From assembly GCA_946902985.2 (NCBI GenBank), contig OX336393.1:53852765-53916764 (forward strand): DNA of 64,000 nucleotides, given 5' to 3'. The notes beneath the pieces are model-generated. The model was not told where the DNA came from. It saw only the letters and a list, made by a program, of their open reading frames with translations, and did no database searches. Made by a program: the position numbers and the translations under genes. This DNA comes from Meconema thalassinum. Its lineage: Eukaryota > Arthropoda > Insecta > Orthoptera > Tettigoniidae. Shown in pieces: positions 31,912 through 43,645 of the stretch (position 1 is its first letter; each line of letters begins with the position of its first letter).

Positions 31912-32719
31912 TATAGTATTGATGTGTTTGGGAACTCGATACAAGGTTCCTTGCTGTTTCTTATCTCTTCCAGAACCGCTTAAAAGAACAGTCGTGGGTT
32001 ATTTTGCGTGAACTCATATATGGATGTTTTAGTTCCTACATACATTGGAGTAGGCCAGTTATAATTGACAGTAATTCAATAACTTTAAATTGAAAATATG
32101 TTCAGTACATTGCTATTATTAACAAGACCACTTTATTAATCGATAAAATACATGAAATCATTAGATGAGTGTGAAAGGGAAAACATGAATATTTAAAAGA
32201 ATATAAATAGGACCTCTAGGGTACTTAGGGTACTTTCTGACCCAAGGTTATTGCAGTCAAACATCGTGATTTTCGGCCGGAACCAATACATTTCCTCACC
32301 CCATAGCACTAAAAATTACAAATTCTCATCCGGGGATGTCTTGTAAATAAAAATCAATGCCTATTCCATTATCTCCAGTTTAGCCACAACACACCAATGA
32401 ATCATAAATTAAAATAATGCTATATCCATTCATTTTATTCATCATCCAACTTAAGACTAATATTAGACCAAAGTTCAAATTTCACAAACAAAAGGAAAAA
32501 TTATTTATGATTAAATAGATTTTCTTGTTATTTAATTGATGTATTGAGTCATTTATACATACATTTCTTATTTTATTAATTAATTAATTTTTCATTTAAT
32601 TACTTCATGAATTTATCAATATGTTAATTTATCAAATTATTAAAGTATTACTTACTTAATAAACTAATGAATTAATTATTCATTAATCCTTTTATTTAAT
32701 TATTACTTGAACTATCAAT
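31912..32719. other. AT-rich spacer, no gene
   Basis: Composition becomes strongly A/T, with runs like TATTAATTAATTAATTTTTC near 32573. It leads directly into the pyrimidine tract. Confidence 0.5.
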
Positions 32720-32737
32720 TTATGTATTTCATATTTC

Positions 32738-33757
32738 TTTCTTCCTTTCTTCATTCTTTCTTTCTTTTTTTCTTTCTTCCTTCCTTCCTTCCTCCCATTA
32801 TTTATTTGATTCTTCCTTCCTTCCTCCCTTTCTTTCTTCCTTCCTTCCTCCCCTTCCTCCTTCCTTCCTCTCTTTCTTCCTTCCATCCTTCCTCCCTTTC
32901 TTTCTTCCTTCCTTCCTTCCTCCCTTTATTTCTTCCTCCCTTTCTTTCTTTCTTTCTTTCTTTCTTCCTTCCTTCCTCCCTTTCTTCCTCCCTTTATTTA
33001 TTCCTCCCTTTCTTTCTTTCTTTCTTCCTTCCTTCCTTCCTCCCTTTCTTCCTCCCTTTCTTTTTTCCTTCCTTCCTCACTTTCTTTCTTCCCTCCTTCC
33101 TTCCTCCCTTTCTTTCTTCCTTCCTCCCTTTCTTTCTTCCTTCCTTCCTTCCTCCCTTTCTTTCTTCCTTCCTCCCTTTCTTTCTTCCTTCCTTCCTCCC
33201 TTTCTTTCTTCCTTCCTCCCTTTCTTTCTTCCTTCCTTCCTCCCTTTCTTTCTTCCTTCCTCCCTTTCGTTCTTCCTTCCTTCCTTCCTCCCTTTCTTTC
33301 GTCCTTCCTTCCTTCCTCCCTTTCTTTCTTCCTTCCTTCCTCCCTTTCTTTCTTCCTTCCTCCCTTTCTTTCTTCCTTCCTTCCTTCCTCCCTTTCTTTC
33401 TTCCTTCCTTCCTCCCTTTCTTTCTTCCTTCCTCCCTTTCTTTCTTCCTTCCTTCCTTCCTCCCTTTCTTTCTTCCTTCCTTCCTCCCTTTCTTTCTTCC
33501 TTCCTCCCTTTCTTTCTTCCTTCCTCCCTTTCTTTCTTCCTTCCTCCCTTTCCTTCTTCCTTCCTTCCTCCCTTTCTTTCTTCCTTCCTCCCTTTCTTTC
33601 TTCCTTCCTTCCTCCCTTTCTTTCTTCCTTCCTCCCTTTCTTTCTTCCTTCCTTCCTCCCTTTCTTTCTTCCTTCCTTCCTCCGTTTCTTTCTTCCTCCC
33701 TTCCTTCCTCTCTTTCTTTTTTCCTTCTTTCCTGTCTTTCTTTTTTCTTTCCCTGCT
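32738..33757. repeat. ~1-kb polypyrimidine (CTTT/CTTC)n tract
   Basis: The + strand is almost purely C and T for a kilobase, built of TTCCTTCC and CTTTCTTTC blocks in irregular order, with a few A or G interruptions. The 375-codon + frame of Phe, Leu, Pro and Ser is a by-product. Long mirror-like polypurine-polypyrimidine tracts can form intramolecular triplexes (known property). Confidence 0.95.
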
Positions 33758-34942
33758 TATTTAGTTATGTTAGTGTAGTGAAAGATATCGATTCACGTGC
33801 TACACCGCAGCGCGATTATTGTTCTCAGAGGTGATCTTTAAACTTCGTAGGACTTTTTATTTTAGCTCGTAACGACAGTCACAATTTCCGTATAGTGTAT
33901 GTATCGTTACACCGGAGCTTAAGTGCCCTATTTGCCCTAGTCATTTTTTTAAATATATGGTGAGCTTTCGCGGTTTTTAAGTGATAAGTTTTATATAATA
34001 TCACAAAGGTTATAGGGCCTTTCAGTTTGTCAATTTTTAAAATAAAATTATTTGTGTCCTTTGAAATCGATCTCTGATGGTTCACAGCACCGCTAATTAG
34101 GTTAATATAACACATAAAGATAGCGCACTAATCAACTAGGCAACGTTGTCAAATATCGTTGTCTGAAATAAGGACATCTCTTTCATTGCCATCTCACTTG
34201 CATGCAAGGGGGAAAGGAGTTCGGATAATCACTGGGGAAAGCAACACTCAGGATGGCCACTAACGAACCTTCAATCTCCAGACCTCCAGCTATGCCTTAA
34301 CTGCTACAATGCGGGGTGAAAATGGTTGTACACCCTAAATGAAGCAACGGAAGGAGCCTACGTTTTGACAGCCAACGGAAGAATGATGCGAGAGCTGGGA
34401 ATGGCTAACTTGATAGTATGTTTGATTTATGCTTCCTCCTTCACAGAGATAAAATGATTTTCTGGAATGTGTGCTCTTATAATTGAGTTCTGGAACACTT
34501 CGATTGGGAAGATATAAGATAGCGGGATGATGCTTTTATTGCATTACCGAGAGTAGGAAGCTGGACGATGTAACCCAGTCCATCTGCCCTGCGAGTTGTA
34601 TTTCTTCATTAGTGGTTATCTAATGTCACTCTCGCTTGTAAATCGTGTGCAGCCTGATTTACACCAGGCACTGGCGCCACTGCAACACGGGATGGTCAGG
34701 AAAAGTTTCTATTTTGGGATTAACATTTTAATATGTTATCTCGTTTGACAGTTATGATCCTGAAGCAAGATGAATATTTCTTTTTTACAATGAGTTCATA
34801 TCTCTGAAATGTTCTGTAAAATGCCATTTCCTTTGCATTAAATTCAAAATTGTGAACACGAGGTTTTCAGTCGGTCAACAAAATATAATACCAAATAGGG
34901 ACATAAGAAAAAACAATCTGAAACAATTACATGTGATTAAAA
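33758..34942. other. No gene recognised
   Basis: Only short chance frames on either strand and no repeat structure that I could see. Confidence 0.45.
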
Positions 34943-35989
34943 TACAGCGAGTCTCTCTCACGACTCGGCCGGCCGACGCGCGCAGCTTATCTGTCTCCCG
35001 TTGACTCATCCCTCCCCGCTCGGCATAACATAGCACTTCGCTCACTTTATCCGTGCATGACAGGAGATAACAATTAAAATTATGAAGATAACAATTAATT
35101 AAATAAGCTCGTACCTTATGACAGGAGATGTTGGAAATTTTCTCCTCCTACACCCACACATTTCCGGCATCGCCTTAGGAAACTCCGATTCACACGCGTA
35201 AGTTCGTCTTCCGTAATTGAGGCTTTATATCTCTCCGGATATGTTCTTTCAGTTCGCCCAACGTATGAGGGTTTCTTGCATAAATTTTATTCTTTAAGCA
35301 CCCATATAAATAAAAGTCACAAACAGTTAAATATGGGGATCGTGACAGCCATAATTCCGTACTAAAAACACGGTATTCAAAAATGTCCTCAATTAAGTTT
35401 ATTGTGTCATGAGCTGTATGCGCGGTGGCAGAGTCGTGCTGAATATATCCATTTCGACAGTTACTGTCAGTCAGTTCGTCAAAAAATGGTTTGAGTATAT
35501 TATCCCTGTACCTTTGTGCATTAATTGTGCCTTGAAAAAGGATAGGACCTATAATAATGTATCCATTCATTGCGCAGCATACTCCGACCCATTCGTTATG
35601 TACAGGAATTTAGTATATGCGATGGGGGGTTTCTCTACTCCAATATCTGTTATTTTGCGTCCTCGAACCATACCCGTGTACATGGAACCAAGCTTCGTCC
35701 GTGAAAAATATTAACATATCCGGAGAGAAATAGTCTCAAATACGAAAGACTAAGCGTGTGAATCGGAGTTTCCTAAGACGATGCCGGAAATGTGTGGATG
35801 TAGGAGAACATTTAGAACATTTCCTGTCATAAGGTAGTAGCAGCTTATTTTAATTTTAATTGTTATCTCACGTCATGCACGGATAAAGTGAGCGAAGTGC
35901 TATGTTATGCCGAGCGGAGAGTGATGAGTCAACGGGAGACCGAAAAGCGGGCGCGCCGGCCGGCCGAGTCGTGAGAGAGACTCACTGTA
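34943..35989 (-). mobile_element. Mariner-like foldback element with ~240-bp inverted ends
   Basis: TA flanks the element (34943-34944, 35988-35989). The ends CAGCGAGTCTCTCTCACGAC (34945) and, minus strand from 35987, CAGTGAGTCTCTCTCACGAC begin inverted arms of about 240-265 bp. These arms include the closing codons of the transposase, so both ends carry a copy of the C-terminus in opposite directions. The centre codes for the C-terminal half of the transposase only. Confidence 0.88.
35110..35735 (-). pseudogene. Mariner-like transposase, C-terminal half
   Basis: Minus-strand motifs in order: FTDEAWFHVHGYGS (first Asp), a stop near 35620, VHNEWVGVCCAMNGYIIIGP, QHDSATAHTA (second Asp) and TVCDFYLYG (third Asp). 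By my count 38 residues lie between the second and third Asp. PHTLGELKEHIRRDI follows. After a shift near 35195 the closing FLRRCRKC and NFQHLL lie inside the left inverted arm. The N-terminal DNA-binding half is absent, so the copy is dead. Confidence 0.85.
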
Positions 35990-35995
35990 TATACT

Positions 35996-36674
35996 GCATA
36001 CCAGGTGAATCAGCTGCCCCTAATATTATTGTTTTATGCAGCCCAACTAACGCGTGTTGTCAGGAAGATCGATATTTCTCTGCTTGTATCCCGTGTGGTA
36101 CCAATGAATTGCAAATCATATCCCGCAAACGATATTGAACTCTATTGTTTTTCCCTCGTATTGGTCTGCAGTCACCGGCCCCGTGGTGTTGGGGTAGAGC
36201 GCCTGCCTCTCGTTCGGAAGCTCCGGGTTCTATTCCCGGCTCCGTGAGGGATTTTAGAAACTGACATGAGGGCTGGAACGGGGTGCACTGAGCTTCTTGA
36301 GGACAATTGAGTAGCTGTCTGATGGTGAGGCAGCGCCCCGATCATGAAAACCAAGATTGGCGGCCGAGGAGACTCGATGCACTGACCACGCGTCACTCCA
36401 ATATCAGCAGGCCAAATGGCTGGGCAGCGGTCGCTTGGTAGGCCTGGGCCCTTCATGGTCTGTGGTGCCAGGGGTTATTATATATTATTACTATATTGGT
36501 CTTTAGTCACATCGAGGGAAATAAAATAGTGCTCAGTATCGTTTTCAGGATATGCTTGCAGTGCATCAGTACCATACGGAATGCAAGCAGAGAAATATCG
36601 ACATTCCTGATAATACACGTTAGTTGGGTTGTATAAAGAATATTCCTAGGGGTAGCTGATTCTCCTGGTATGTT
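35996..36674. mobile_element. Foldback element with ~165-bp arms and a SINE in its loop
   Basis: The left arm, 35996-36158, is an imperfect inverted copy of 36513-36674. Examples are GCCCAACTAACGCGTGTTGT against AACCCAACTAACGTGTATTA (minus), and ATATTTCTCTGCTTG in both. The arms once closed on a loop of about 19 bases, into which the SINE below inserted. No ORF is supported. The left edge lies almost directly against the mariner foldback element. Confidence 0.75.
36159..36510 (+). mobile_element. tRNA-derived SINE in the foldback loop
   Basis: The 17-bp duplication TATTGGTCTGCAGTCAC (36159-36175) and TATTGGTCTTTAGTCAC (36494-36510) flanks it with two mismatches. The head CCGTGGTGTTGGGGTAGAGC and B-box CGGGTTCTATTCCCGG are tRNA-like. 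GAGGGCTGGAACGGGGTGCA links it to the 19171 SINE family. The remainder of the body is different and ends near GGTGCCAGGGGTTATTATAT. Confidence 0.88.
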
Positions 36675-38958
36675 TTGTTATTGACTACAGAAGAATGAGA
36701 AGACTATGATTCGCTCGTGAAGCGCGCATCACAGATCTAAGTAGTTCTACTAAGCACAATGCTACCAACAAACAGTCTCTGCCCAACAAAAACAAAACGC
36801 ATGCTAATACTAGGAAAAAGTGCCAACTGTTACTGATAAATAAGCACCCCAAAATAACTATCATATATATTATTTCAGAAGTACAGATCCCTCCTGCGGC
36901 GCTCACAAGCGACCGATCGTGACAAATGAGCATTCAAATGAAAGAGAATAGACATTAGCAGTGACGAATTGCACTCTAATTCCATAAATATCAATAATTT
37001 CTTTAAAAAATGACTTTAAAAATGTACGAAGTGTGCGATTTGCAGATGCTGTTGATGTATGAAAATACGCTCCATAATTGCTGTCCACTTCACATTTTGG
37101 TCGCTGTGACGCCCGTTTCATGTCATTTTAAAATTATGTGGTCTTTCCTTAATCATTTTGCAGGGATTTCAGAAACAGTAAATCAAAGCAATGAGTACTC
37201 ATATCGTATAATTTCATCAATATCGAATAACCGGTGAGTGTTACAGCACACTCAGCACACAAATGACATTATCAGTGACAAATTGCATTCTAATTTCTAA
37301 AATATCCAATTTTTGTAAGAAGTGTTCCATTTGCAAAGCCTATTGGGGAAAGTGTGGTTTATGACCATGCGACATTTCTCGCACGGGTCCGCTAATTTCT
37401 TTTAATATCTACAAAGTTGAAAGACTGAGAAATGACAGACCACCAACCAACACTCTACTCAAAAGAGACATCACCTCCAGTATTTTAGAGAATGAAGGCC
37501 ACAAAGATGAGTTGTCCATCTTCATTCTCCACTGGGCTCTACTGATATGGGTCACACTATCGCCATTGGGTGTAAAACACATTGGACCTGTCAATAAAGT
37601 GTTACAAAGAAACAATATTGAATGGTTTAGTCCAGGTTTCTCCATCTTATGCAGCTCATGCCAAAGAAGTACTGTGCCTAATACACTAGAAACTGGGCCA
37701 TATCGCATTTAGCTCATTGTGCGTATCTAGGCGAATCTCGTAATTTTGTTGTTGAACAACCAATAGTAGTACTTGAATTATCTTATTCATTTGAGCCTCA
37801 AGTTCAGTAAGTTTTCATATTAACGCGTTTTATATTCTGAAGGACTGTCTTTAACTGGTGTCCTTCATAACATCCTTATATTGAATGTCGTCGAATGCTT
37901 CACATTTCTACGAAGCACTCAACTGGTTCTTGCTCTCAACGTATAACTAAATTATTCAGCCATGTTAAAGATGTAAGTTTGTTCCTAAATTCCTTGGGTG
38001 TGTGCAGTTCGGAATTTTCTTCGTCAATTCTTCTGGAGGTAAGGCAATATTATAAATTCATCCCAAGTTCCAATCATTTAACGTAATAACACCGAGCAAT
38101 CATTCATTGATGGACATACCATAAGGATGTGCGTTCGCTTGGCGGTCCTCCGTATGTCACCGATGAACTGCTAATGTCTTGTTTTCGTACATCGATCTGA
38201 AAGTTATAAAGCCGGCGATCTTTGAGCCCCTTCAAGGCTTTACAATTTTTAGCTCTTCATTTATTTCCCTCTGTAAAGTGCATTTAATCCTATGTAAAAT
38301 TGTACTATAATATGTAATAAAGAATATTGAACTTTTAAGTGCAAGTGTGTTGGCTATCCTGATTTAACGAGGTTGCTACCTTGGTCACGAGCGAACGGTG
38401 CGAAGTGTGACATGTTCGTGAAAGTCTTTCCAAGCTGAAACAGGTTTTAATATTTAATTTTAATTAATCCTTTTTAAGGGTGGACTCTGGAACTCCAAGT
38501 TGTTTTCCCCTTATTGTGAATAGAAGTCGCTAAATGGCAGAGCTCGTAGAGGGGGCATCCTCTGGCTACGACATCGCAAGGGACATGCGCGTTACAGTCA
38601 CCAAATAGTTCTGCTGTGTGCAAACGGACGAGAAAACAATTTAACTTGCAGAATTGAGCAGAATATCTTAGTGGCGAAGAAGCTCTTAATCATTTCAATT
38701 TAAGATATAATTTTTCACAATCTCCAGACTGGCCCCTTAGAAATGACTAGTGCATAGTTAGGCCCCCGTAAATCACGTTTTAACTGTAAAAGACTTTCAC
38801 TAATACGTTTTTTTTTTAAATTCGATGTCCTGCTTCATACTGTTCTCTTATCTGATGATAAAGTAGGAGCTGTATGCATTTCCTGTGGGACAGGAAGGGG
38901 GAATAAACGTTCCCCTTAAGAAATAAATACAATAACTCTCATTATAGCTCTCTACTCA
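36675..38958. other. No gene recognised
   Basis: A block near 36957 (AGTGACGAATTGCACTCTAA) recurs diverged at 37274 (AGTGACAAATTGCATTCTAA), 317 bp apart, so a decayed duplication may be present. Otherwise only chance frames. Confidence 0.4.
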
Positions 38959-38974
38959 GATGCAGGTTGCACTT

Positions 38975-39590
38975 CAAGGATCAGAAAACGAGAAGTCAAG
39001 CATAAAATGAAAACCCGATCACAAACAACACAACAAAAACAATATCCAAAGCACGAAACGGAAAACCAAACAACTAAAACACAAAACGAAACCCTGACCA
39101 AATACAAAATCCAAAACACGAAATGAAAAACCAAACGAAAACGAACACAAAAACCCTGAATAAAAATGAAATTTTTAACAAAGACGAATACCAAAACAAA
39201 AACCAACAGAAACAAGAATTACAAACACAAAACTAAGAAGAAAACAAAAACACATAGCCTAAAGAAAAAACAAACAAAATAAATTCAAACCACGAAATGA
39301 AGAACCAAACAAAACCAACAGAAGTACATAAATCCAAATCATACAACGAAACACCAAACAAATAAAAAAGAGAAATATAAATGCAAGGCACAAAACGAAA
39401 ATGCAAACAAAGATATTTAAACACATAACGAGAAGTTATCAACGCTCTCAATACTTCACACACGAAACGGAAAAGCAAACATAAACAAAAGTCCAAAACA
39501 CAAGACAGAACGAAAATCCGAGCAAAAACAAACACAAAACAAAATCCCAAGAAAGACAAATATTATGAGCTAAGAAAAACCCAAAACAAA
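38975..39590. repeat. A/C-rich low-complexity tract
   Basis: About 600 bp of + strand with very little T and many AAACCAAAC, CACAAAACGAAA and similar phrases, a decayed short-unit repeat. The Phe/Val-rich minus-strand frames here are artefacts of this composition. Confidence 0.8.
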
Positions 39591-40204
39591 GAAATTGATG
39601 TCCTGCGCTTCATGTTAAACTTGAAATTCAGTAAACATCAGCCAACCCAGTGAACTGCAGGCGTGAGACATGTTATTGAAAGTTCCCAAGACTCTACACG
39701 AAGTGACGGTGGCAATGACAACGAGAGCTCTTAGTTAGTAATTTATTCTTTTTTAAGGGACGGAGCAGCACGGTCATTTGCTCCTAAACCAAAAAGTCTC
39801 ACGGGTGATATATTCTCTTCGTGTTCTAATATTGTGCCAGTGCCAAAGTAGGAGACCAAATATTTATCATACATCCGTTAGATGGTGCAGATATGACGTC
39901 ACACTCACGCAACTTCAATTGAAAGAAGGCTGCCTGCACTGAAACATGGTCAAACGTTGAGATGAGCAGTGTGATTTGGAAGTCACCTCATTAGTAACTT
40001 GTTGAGGTGCACGGATGTGCAAGGTGATCAATGATCTGGCCAGCCAAGCACTTCCATCACAGATATCCATCACTTCGGGGGTGTTAAAACAGCACTTAGG
40101 ACATTCAAAGGGCATTCAGCAGGTTATCAAGGCGCAGCTTCAGAAGTGGTAACATGATGCACAAAAATGGTGGCTATTATCAGTGCCCTTTTACTGTGCA
40201 TTCT

Positions 40205-40726
40205 CAGAACTGCCTGGGGTGGCTTCTGTGGCGTAGTTGGTAGCATGCTGGGCTTCTATGCCCAAGATCTCGGTTTCAAACCCGGCCAAAGTCGTCGGAT
40301 TATTTAAGAGCGTTAAAAATCCCTCAGTATGCCTTCCTTTGGAGCTCGCGGTCCTATGCCATAGATTTATGGCATGAAAAAGAACCTTCCACTAACTACA
40401 CTTGTGGAAGCTAAAATTTGTAGGTTAGTTTGACAACGCTATATTAGTTCCAACGTTCGCCCCCAGGTGCTGACTGCGATGGCATTTAGTAGCCACGTCC
40501 ACAGCTAGGTGTCGTGGACTGTAGCATTTAGTGGCAAAAGTAGGAACTACTTGAAAAAATAATCTTCTGCAGTCCTTCTACCTGAATCACAGATAAGACA
40601 CACTAATACAGCCATCACAATTAACACAGGTTATCAGACAAATTCTACACACACCCAAAGAACACGGTCCAAATGACCGCGTTGTCGCAGTGCCTAAACT
40701 CAGAAACCAACCAACCAGAACTGCCT
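40205..40726 (+). mobile_element. Long (~500 bp) tRNA-derived SINE, copy 2
   Basis: The perfect 11-bp repeat CAGAACTGCCT flanks it (40205-40215, 40716-40726). The head CTGTGGCGTAGTTGGTAGCA and the whole body match the copy at 27453-27963. The 3' end is a short AACCAACCAAC run. Relative to copy 1 it lacks a few short segments, for example around GGAGTGGAAGTAAAGCCGGC. Confidence 0.92.
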
Positions 40727-41846
40727 TTAAACTAAAGTTTCATCGTGCGAGCTCTAGTTAAAACTCCAAAAAGAAGACATGAGATGGCAGTCGACTGTTC
40801 GCTCATATCAATCCATGTGAAGAGCCCCAAGCACTGGATCAAGCCGTGCAGCAGAACATTTGGGAATAGGAGCCCGACACTTCGTCCGAGTCGAGTCCAG
40901 GACTCCAGTATTTCAAAGGTAAGTGACATTTGCTCCCCTGTTGATCCTTCCCATAAATAGTCTACTTGCAGTTCCTTCAGTCAGACGGCCATCAAATCTT
41001 AAAGGCTCCTTAAGCTCTCCTGGTCTGATAACACTCTGACTGATGAATCATATTTGTTCATTTATGTATGTATTATATCTTTTTAAATGATCTTGTCGCC
41101 TTCGTCGTTACGCTGGGGTCTGGCGTTACGTTACGGTGACGGGACGAAATGTACCCAGATTCACTGAGGTGTGTGACGTCATAGTACTGCTTGGTGCATG
41201 TGTTCCCAGACAATCTTTACTTCGTTAGTATAAGACAAAAATCCCCGATTCTTGGATGTCACGGGTAATCTCGAGAACCACTGGATGGATTTTGATGCGG
41301 TTTTCACCATTCTGTAAAGGATGTCTCGAGGAAAGATTCTGTCGAAAATAATGTATGTATGATGAAAGGAAGCCAAGCAGTAACGATTTCAGTGAAAAAG
41401 TCGAAAACAAACTTGGCGTCCGTGCGCTTCTTAAGCTTACGCTGGGCAAACCATTAAAAATATCAATATTCTATGAGCGTAAGAATTGGTCAGCGTGAAA
41501 AGTTCTACAGAAAAGTCCGCGAGAGCATATCACTATCTTCAATACATCGCCCACTATAAGTGTTTTTAGACTGGATAGAAGGGGCACGTCCCCGCGCGCT
41601 CTGGTGAGCGTGATGGCATCCTGCGCGCTTGACCTTGCTTTGCCCTTGGTTTGCACTTGCCTTTCGCGAGTAATTTGAAACAAGATAAGCAAGATAAGTG
41701 TTATGCAGTTAATTTTCTAACATGTCAAGAGTCTTTGGCTTCAAGCGAATCGAGAAGCCTCCGGCCTTTCTAGCATTTTTCAGCATTTGTAGCATTTAAA
41801 ATGATACAAATTCTAGTCTTTCAGACTGACTGTCACTTAAAAAAAA
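40727..41846. other. No gene; Helitron-type phrases near 41260
   Basis: AATCTCGAGAACCACTGGAT followed by GGATTTTGATGCGGTTTTCA is the kind of phrase found in insect Helitron-derived repeats. No ends are visible. The remainder is unrecognised. Confidence 0.4.
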
Positions 41847-41991
41847 ATTAAAACTCAGCAATACTTCTAAGTTTATGGCGTGTCTTGTGTGGTGTTTCGC
41901 CTAGGAAACCAAGTGAAACCCCACACAAGACATGGCATAAACGTTGAAAACTGCTAAGTTTTAATTCACTGGTCGTGAAAGCCAATATACC
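41847..41991. mobile_element. Small foldback element, relative of 3731-4237
   Basis: ATTAAAACTCAGCAATACTT with GGCGTGTCTTGTGTGG faces its mirror CCACACAAGACATGGC and CTGCTAAGTTTTAATTC almost without a loop. It ends GAAAGCCAATATACC, the same end as the inner pair in the larger element. No clear target duplication. Confidence 0.75.
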
Positions 41992-42116
41992 AGCTTTTTA
42001 TTTTTATAGAGTTTTACATAATAAATGGTGTGGCATTGCCTCTTGCGGAGATAGTTGAAAAGTGACGGGTGTGGTAGTTTGCGTGCAGCTGCACTGAGCC
42101 AATAAGTGGGAAATAA

Positions 42117-42835
42117 TACAGAGTGATTATTTTGCTGGAGCGGGACGGACAACCGGCTGCCGGGCGCGTGCGCCTTCCGCCAGCCAACCGAGCTCACACC
42201 GCGGATTGTGCGTAGGTGAAAACCGTAACAAAGTACATTAATTATTGGTAAAGTCTCCAGAAAATCATGACTAAAGAACTTACCTTTTCACAGAAGATGC
42301 TGAAAATGTTCTCCTTCAACTGACAGACAAGTGTTGTACCGTGTAAATAAATTAGCGTTTACACGTTGTAATTTCCTTCTGTTGTGAGGGATATCTGCTG
42401 CCGTATATTGTTCTCCAGCTCCACTAGGGTACGGGTAATTGATCTGTACAGTTTGGGGTGAGGGGTGCAGGAGTAGCGACATATCTTAACGATGTCTGTG
42501 TGTCAGCTAAAGAAGAACATTTTAGTATCTTCTGTGAAAATATAAGTTCTAACCCTTAACTGGTGACGTGAGGACATCCAGATTCCCAAGAAATAAAGAA
42601 ACATCTGTGCTTCTTTAATTAAATCTTGCAGCTGTAGTTTTTGCTAGCTTCTTATCTGTGCGCTGACACTACACACCCTCGTTAATGAAAGTTTAGTGAC
42701 TTAATGGACTTTAATGACCCTGGTTAGCTACCCTCCGCCTCGCGCAACCCCGCGACCCAAGCTCAATTGGCTGGCAGAAGGAGCGCGCGCCTGGTAGCCG
42801 GCCGCCAGGCCCGCTCCAGTAAAAGAATCTCACTA
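42117..42835 (-). mobile_element. Second mariner-like foldback element
   Basis: TA flanks it (42117-42118, 42834-42835). The left end CAGAGTGATTATTTTGCTGG and right end (minus) GTGAGATTCTTTTACTGGAG are followed in both by AGCGGG-type GC-rich sequence and remain inverted copies for some 200-300 bp. As in the element at 34943, the arms include the last transposase codons. Confidence 0.82.
42288..42482 (-). pseudogene. Mariner-like transposase, extreme C-terminus
   Basis: The minus-strand frame includes DIPHNRRKLQRVNANLFTRY and ends with GEHFQHLL, the common mariner C-terminal pattern. The catalytic domain is gone. A diverged inverted copy of the final part (near 42493-42535 on the + strand, with EEHF) lies in the opposite arm. 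Confidence 0.72.
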
Positions 42836-43310
42836 TGTTAATTTCTAAAAAAAAAAAACAATGAAGGAGGCTTTCTCTTTGTCCCCCTCATTACTTATCA
42901 ATATAAACTGATGTGTAACCTAGTTTTATTGCGTTATGAAGGTAACAGAAATAGCGCTGGGGGTCAGGTGGCAGGGATATAAATATAAAGCATTCTTTAT
43001 TCGGATGTTTAATGCTTTAGTATTTTGCCAGAAATTGTTACCACACTTTGAACGTTTTTGACGCATTTTTGTTTTTCGAGGCCAGTGACTGCTGGTGGGT
43101 GTCATTGTAGCTTTGGTAGTGTGTTGTAGAGCTGTTTTGTCTGATACAGATTTGTATCTGATGATGACCGCTTGACAAGCGAAATATGCCATTGTTAATT
43201 TTCTCGCTCTTCTGTTGTCCAAAACAAATATTCGTTGACATTAAGGGGATACGGAATCGCCTAAATTACCAATCTTAAACTTGTTTAACTAATATTCCTC
43301 TTCCTGAGAA
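42836..43310. other. Spacer before the array, no gene
   Basis: TGATGATGACCGCTTGACAA near 43157 resembles a phrase common in the 3' regions of some insect LINEs, but no coding part is present. The array's first unit starts after GAGAA at 43310. Confidence 0.45.
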
Positions 43311-43327
43311 TCTAATTTATTATATAT

Positions 43328-43645
43328 AATCCAAAATGGACTCATCAACGCAGGGCTCAAACCACTAGACTTAGAAAGCTGACATTTTGCATGTCGGTTG
43401 ATCCGAGTATGTAGAGGCTCACTAAGAAACGGTCTTTGAAAATTCAGTTTGTAAGTGACTTTTTTCGGCCCTTTGGCACTGAGCATCCAAAATTGAATCA
43501 TCAACGCAGGGCTCAAACCACTAGACCTAGAAAGCTGAAATTTTGCATGTAGGTTGATCCGAGTATGTAGAGGCTCACTAAGAAACGGGTTTTTAAAATT
43601 CTATTTGTAAGTGACCTTTTTCGGCCCTTTGGCACTGAGCAAGGA
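43328..43645. repeat. 160-bp duplication inside the first array unit
   Basis: ATCATCAACGCAGGGCTCAA-type sequence begins near 43328 and again near 43487, each running to TTTGGCACTGAGCA. The later units have a single copy. It is a unit-specific expansion. Confidence 0.85.

Noticed and set aside
32707..33834. 375-codon open frame rich in Phe, Leu, Pro and Ser
   Set aside because: It is the translation of the CTTT/CTTC tract; the frame follows from the lack of A and G, not from coding.
38952..39559. Two Phe/Val-rich minus-strand frames looking like membrane proteins
   Set aside because: They arise from the A/C-rich low-complexity tract; no start context or family match.
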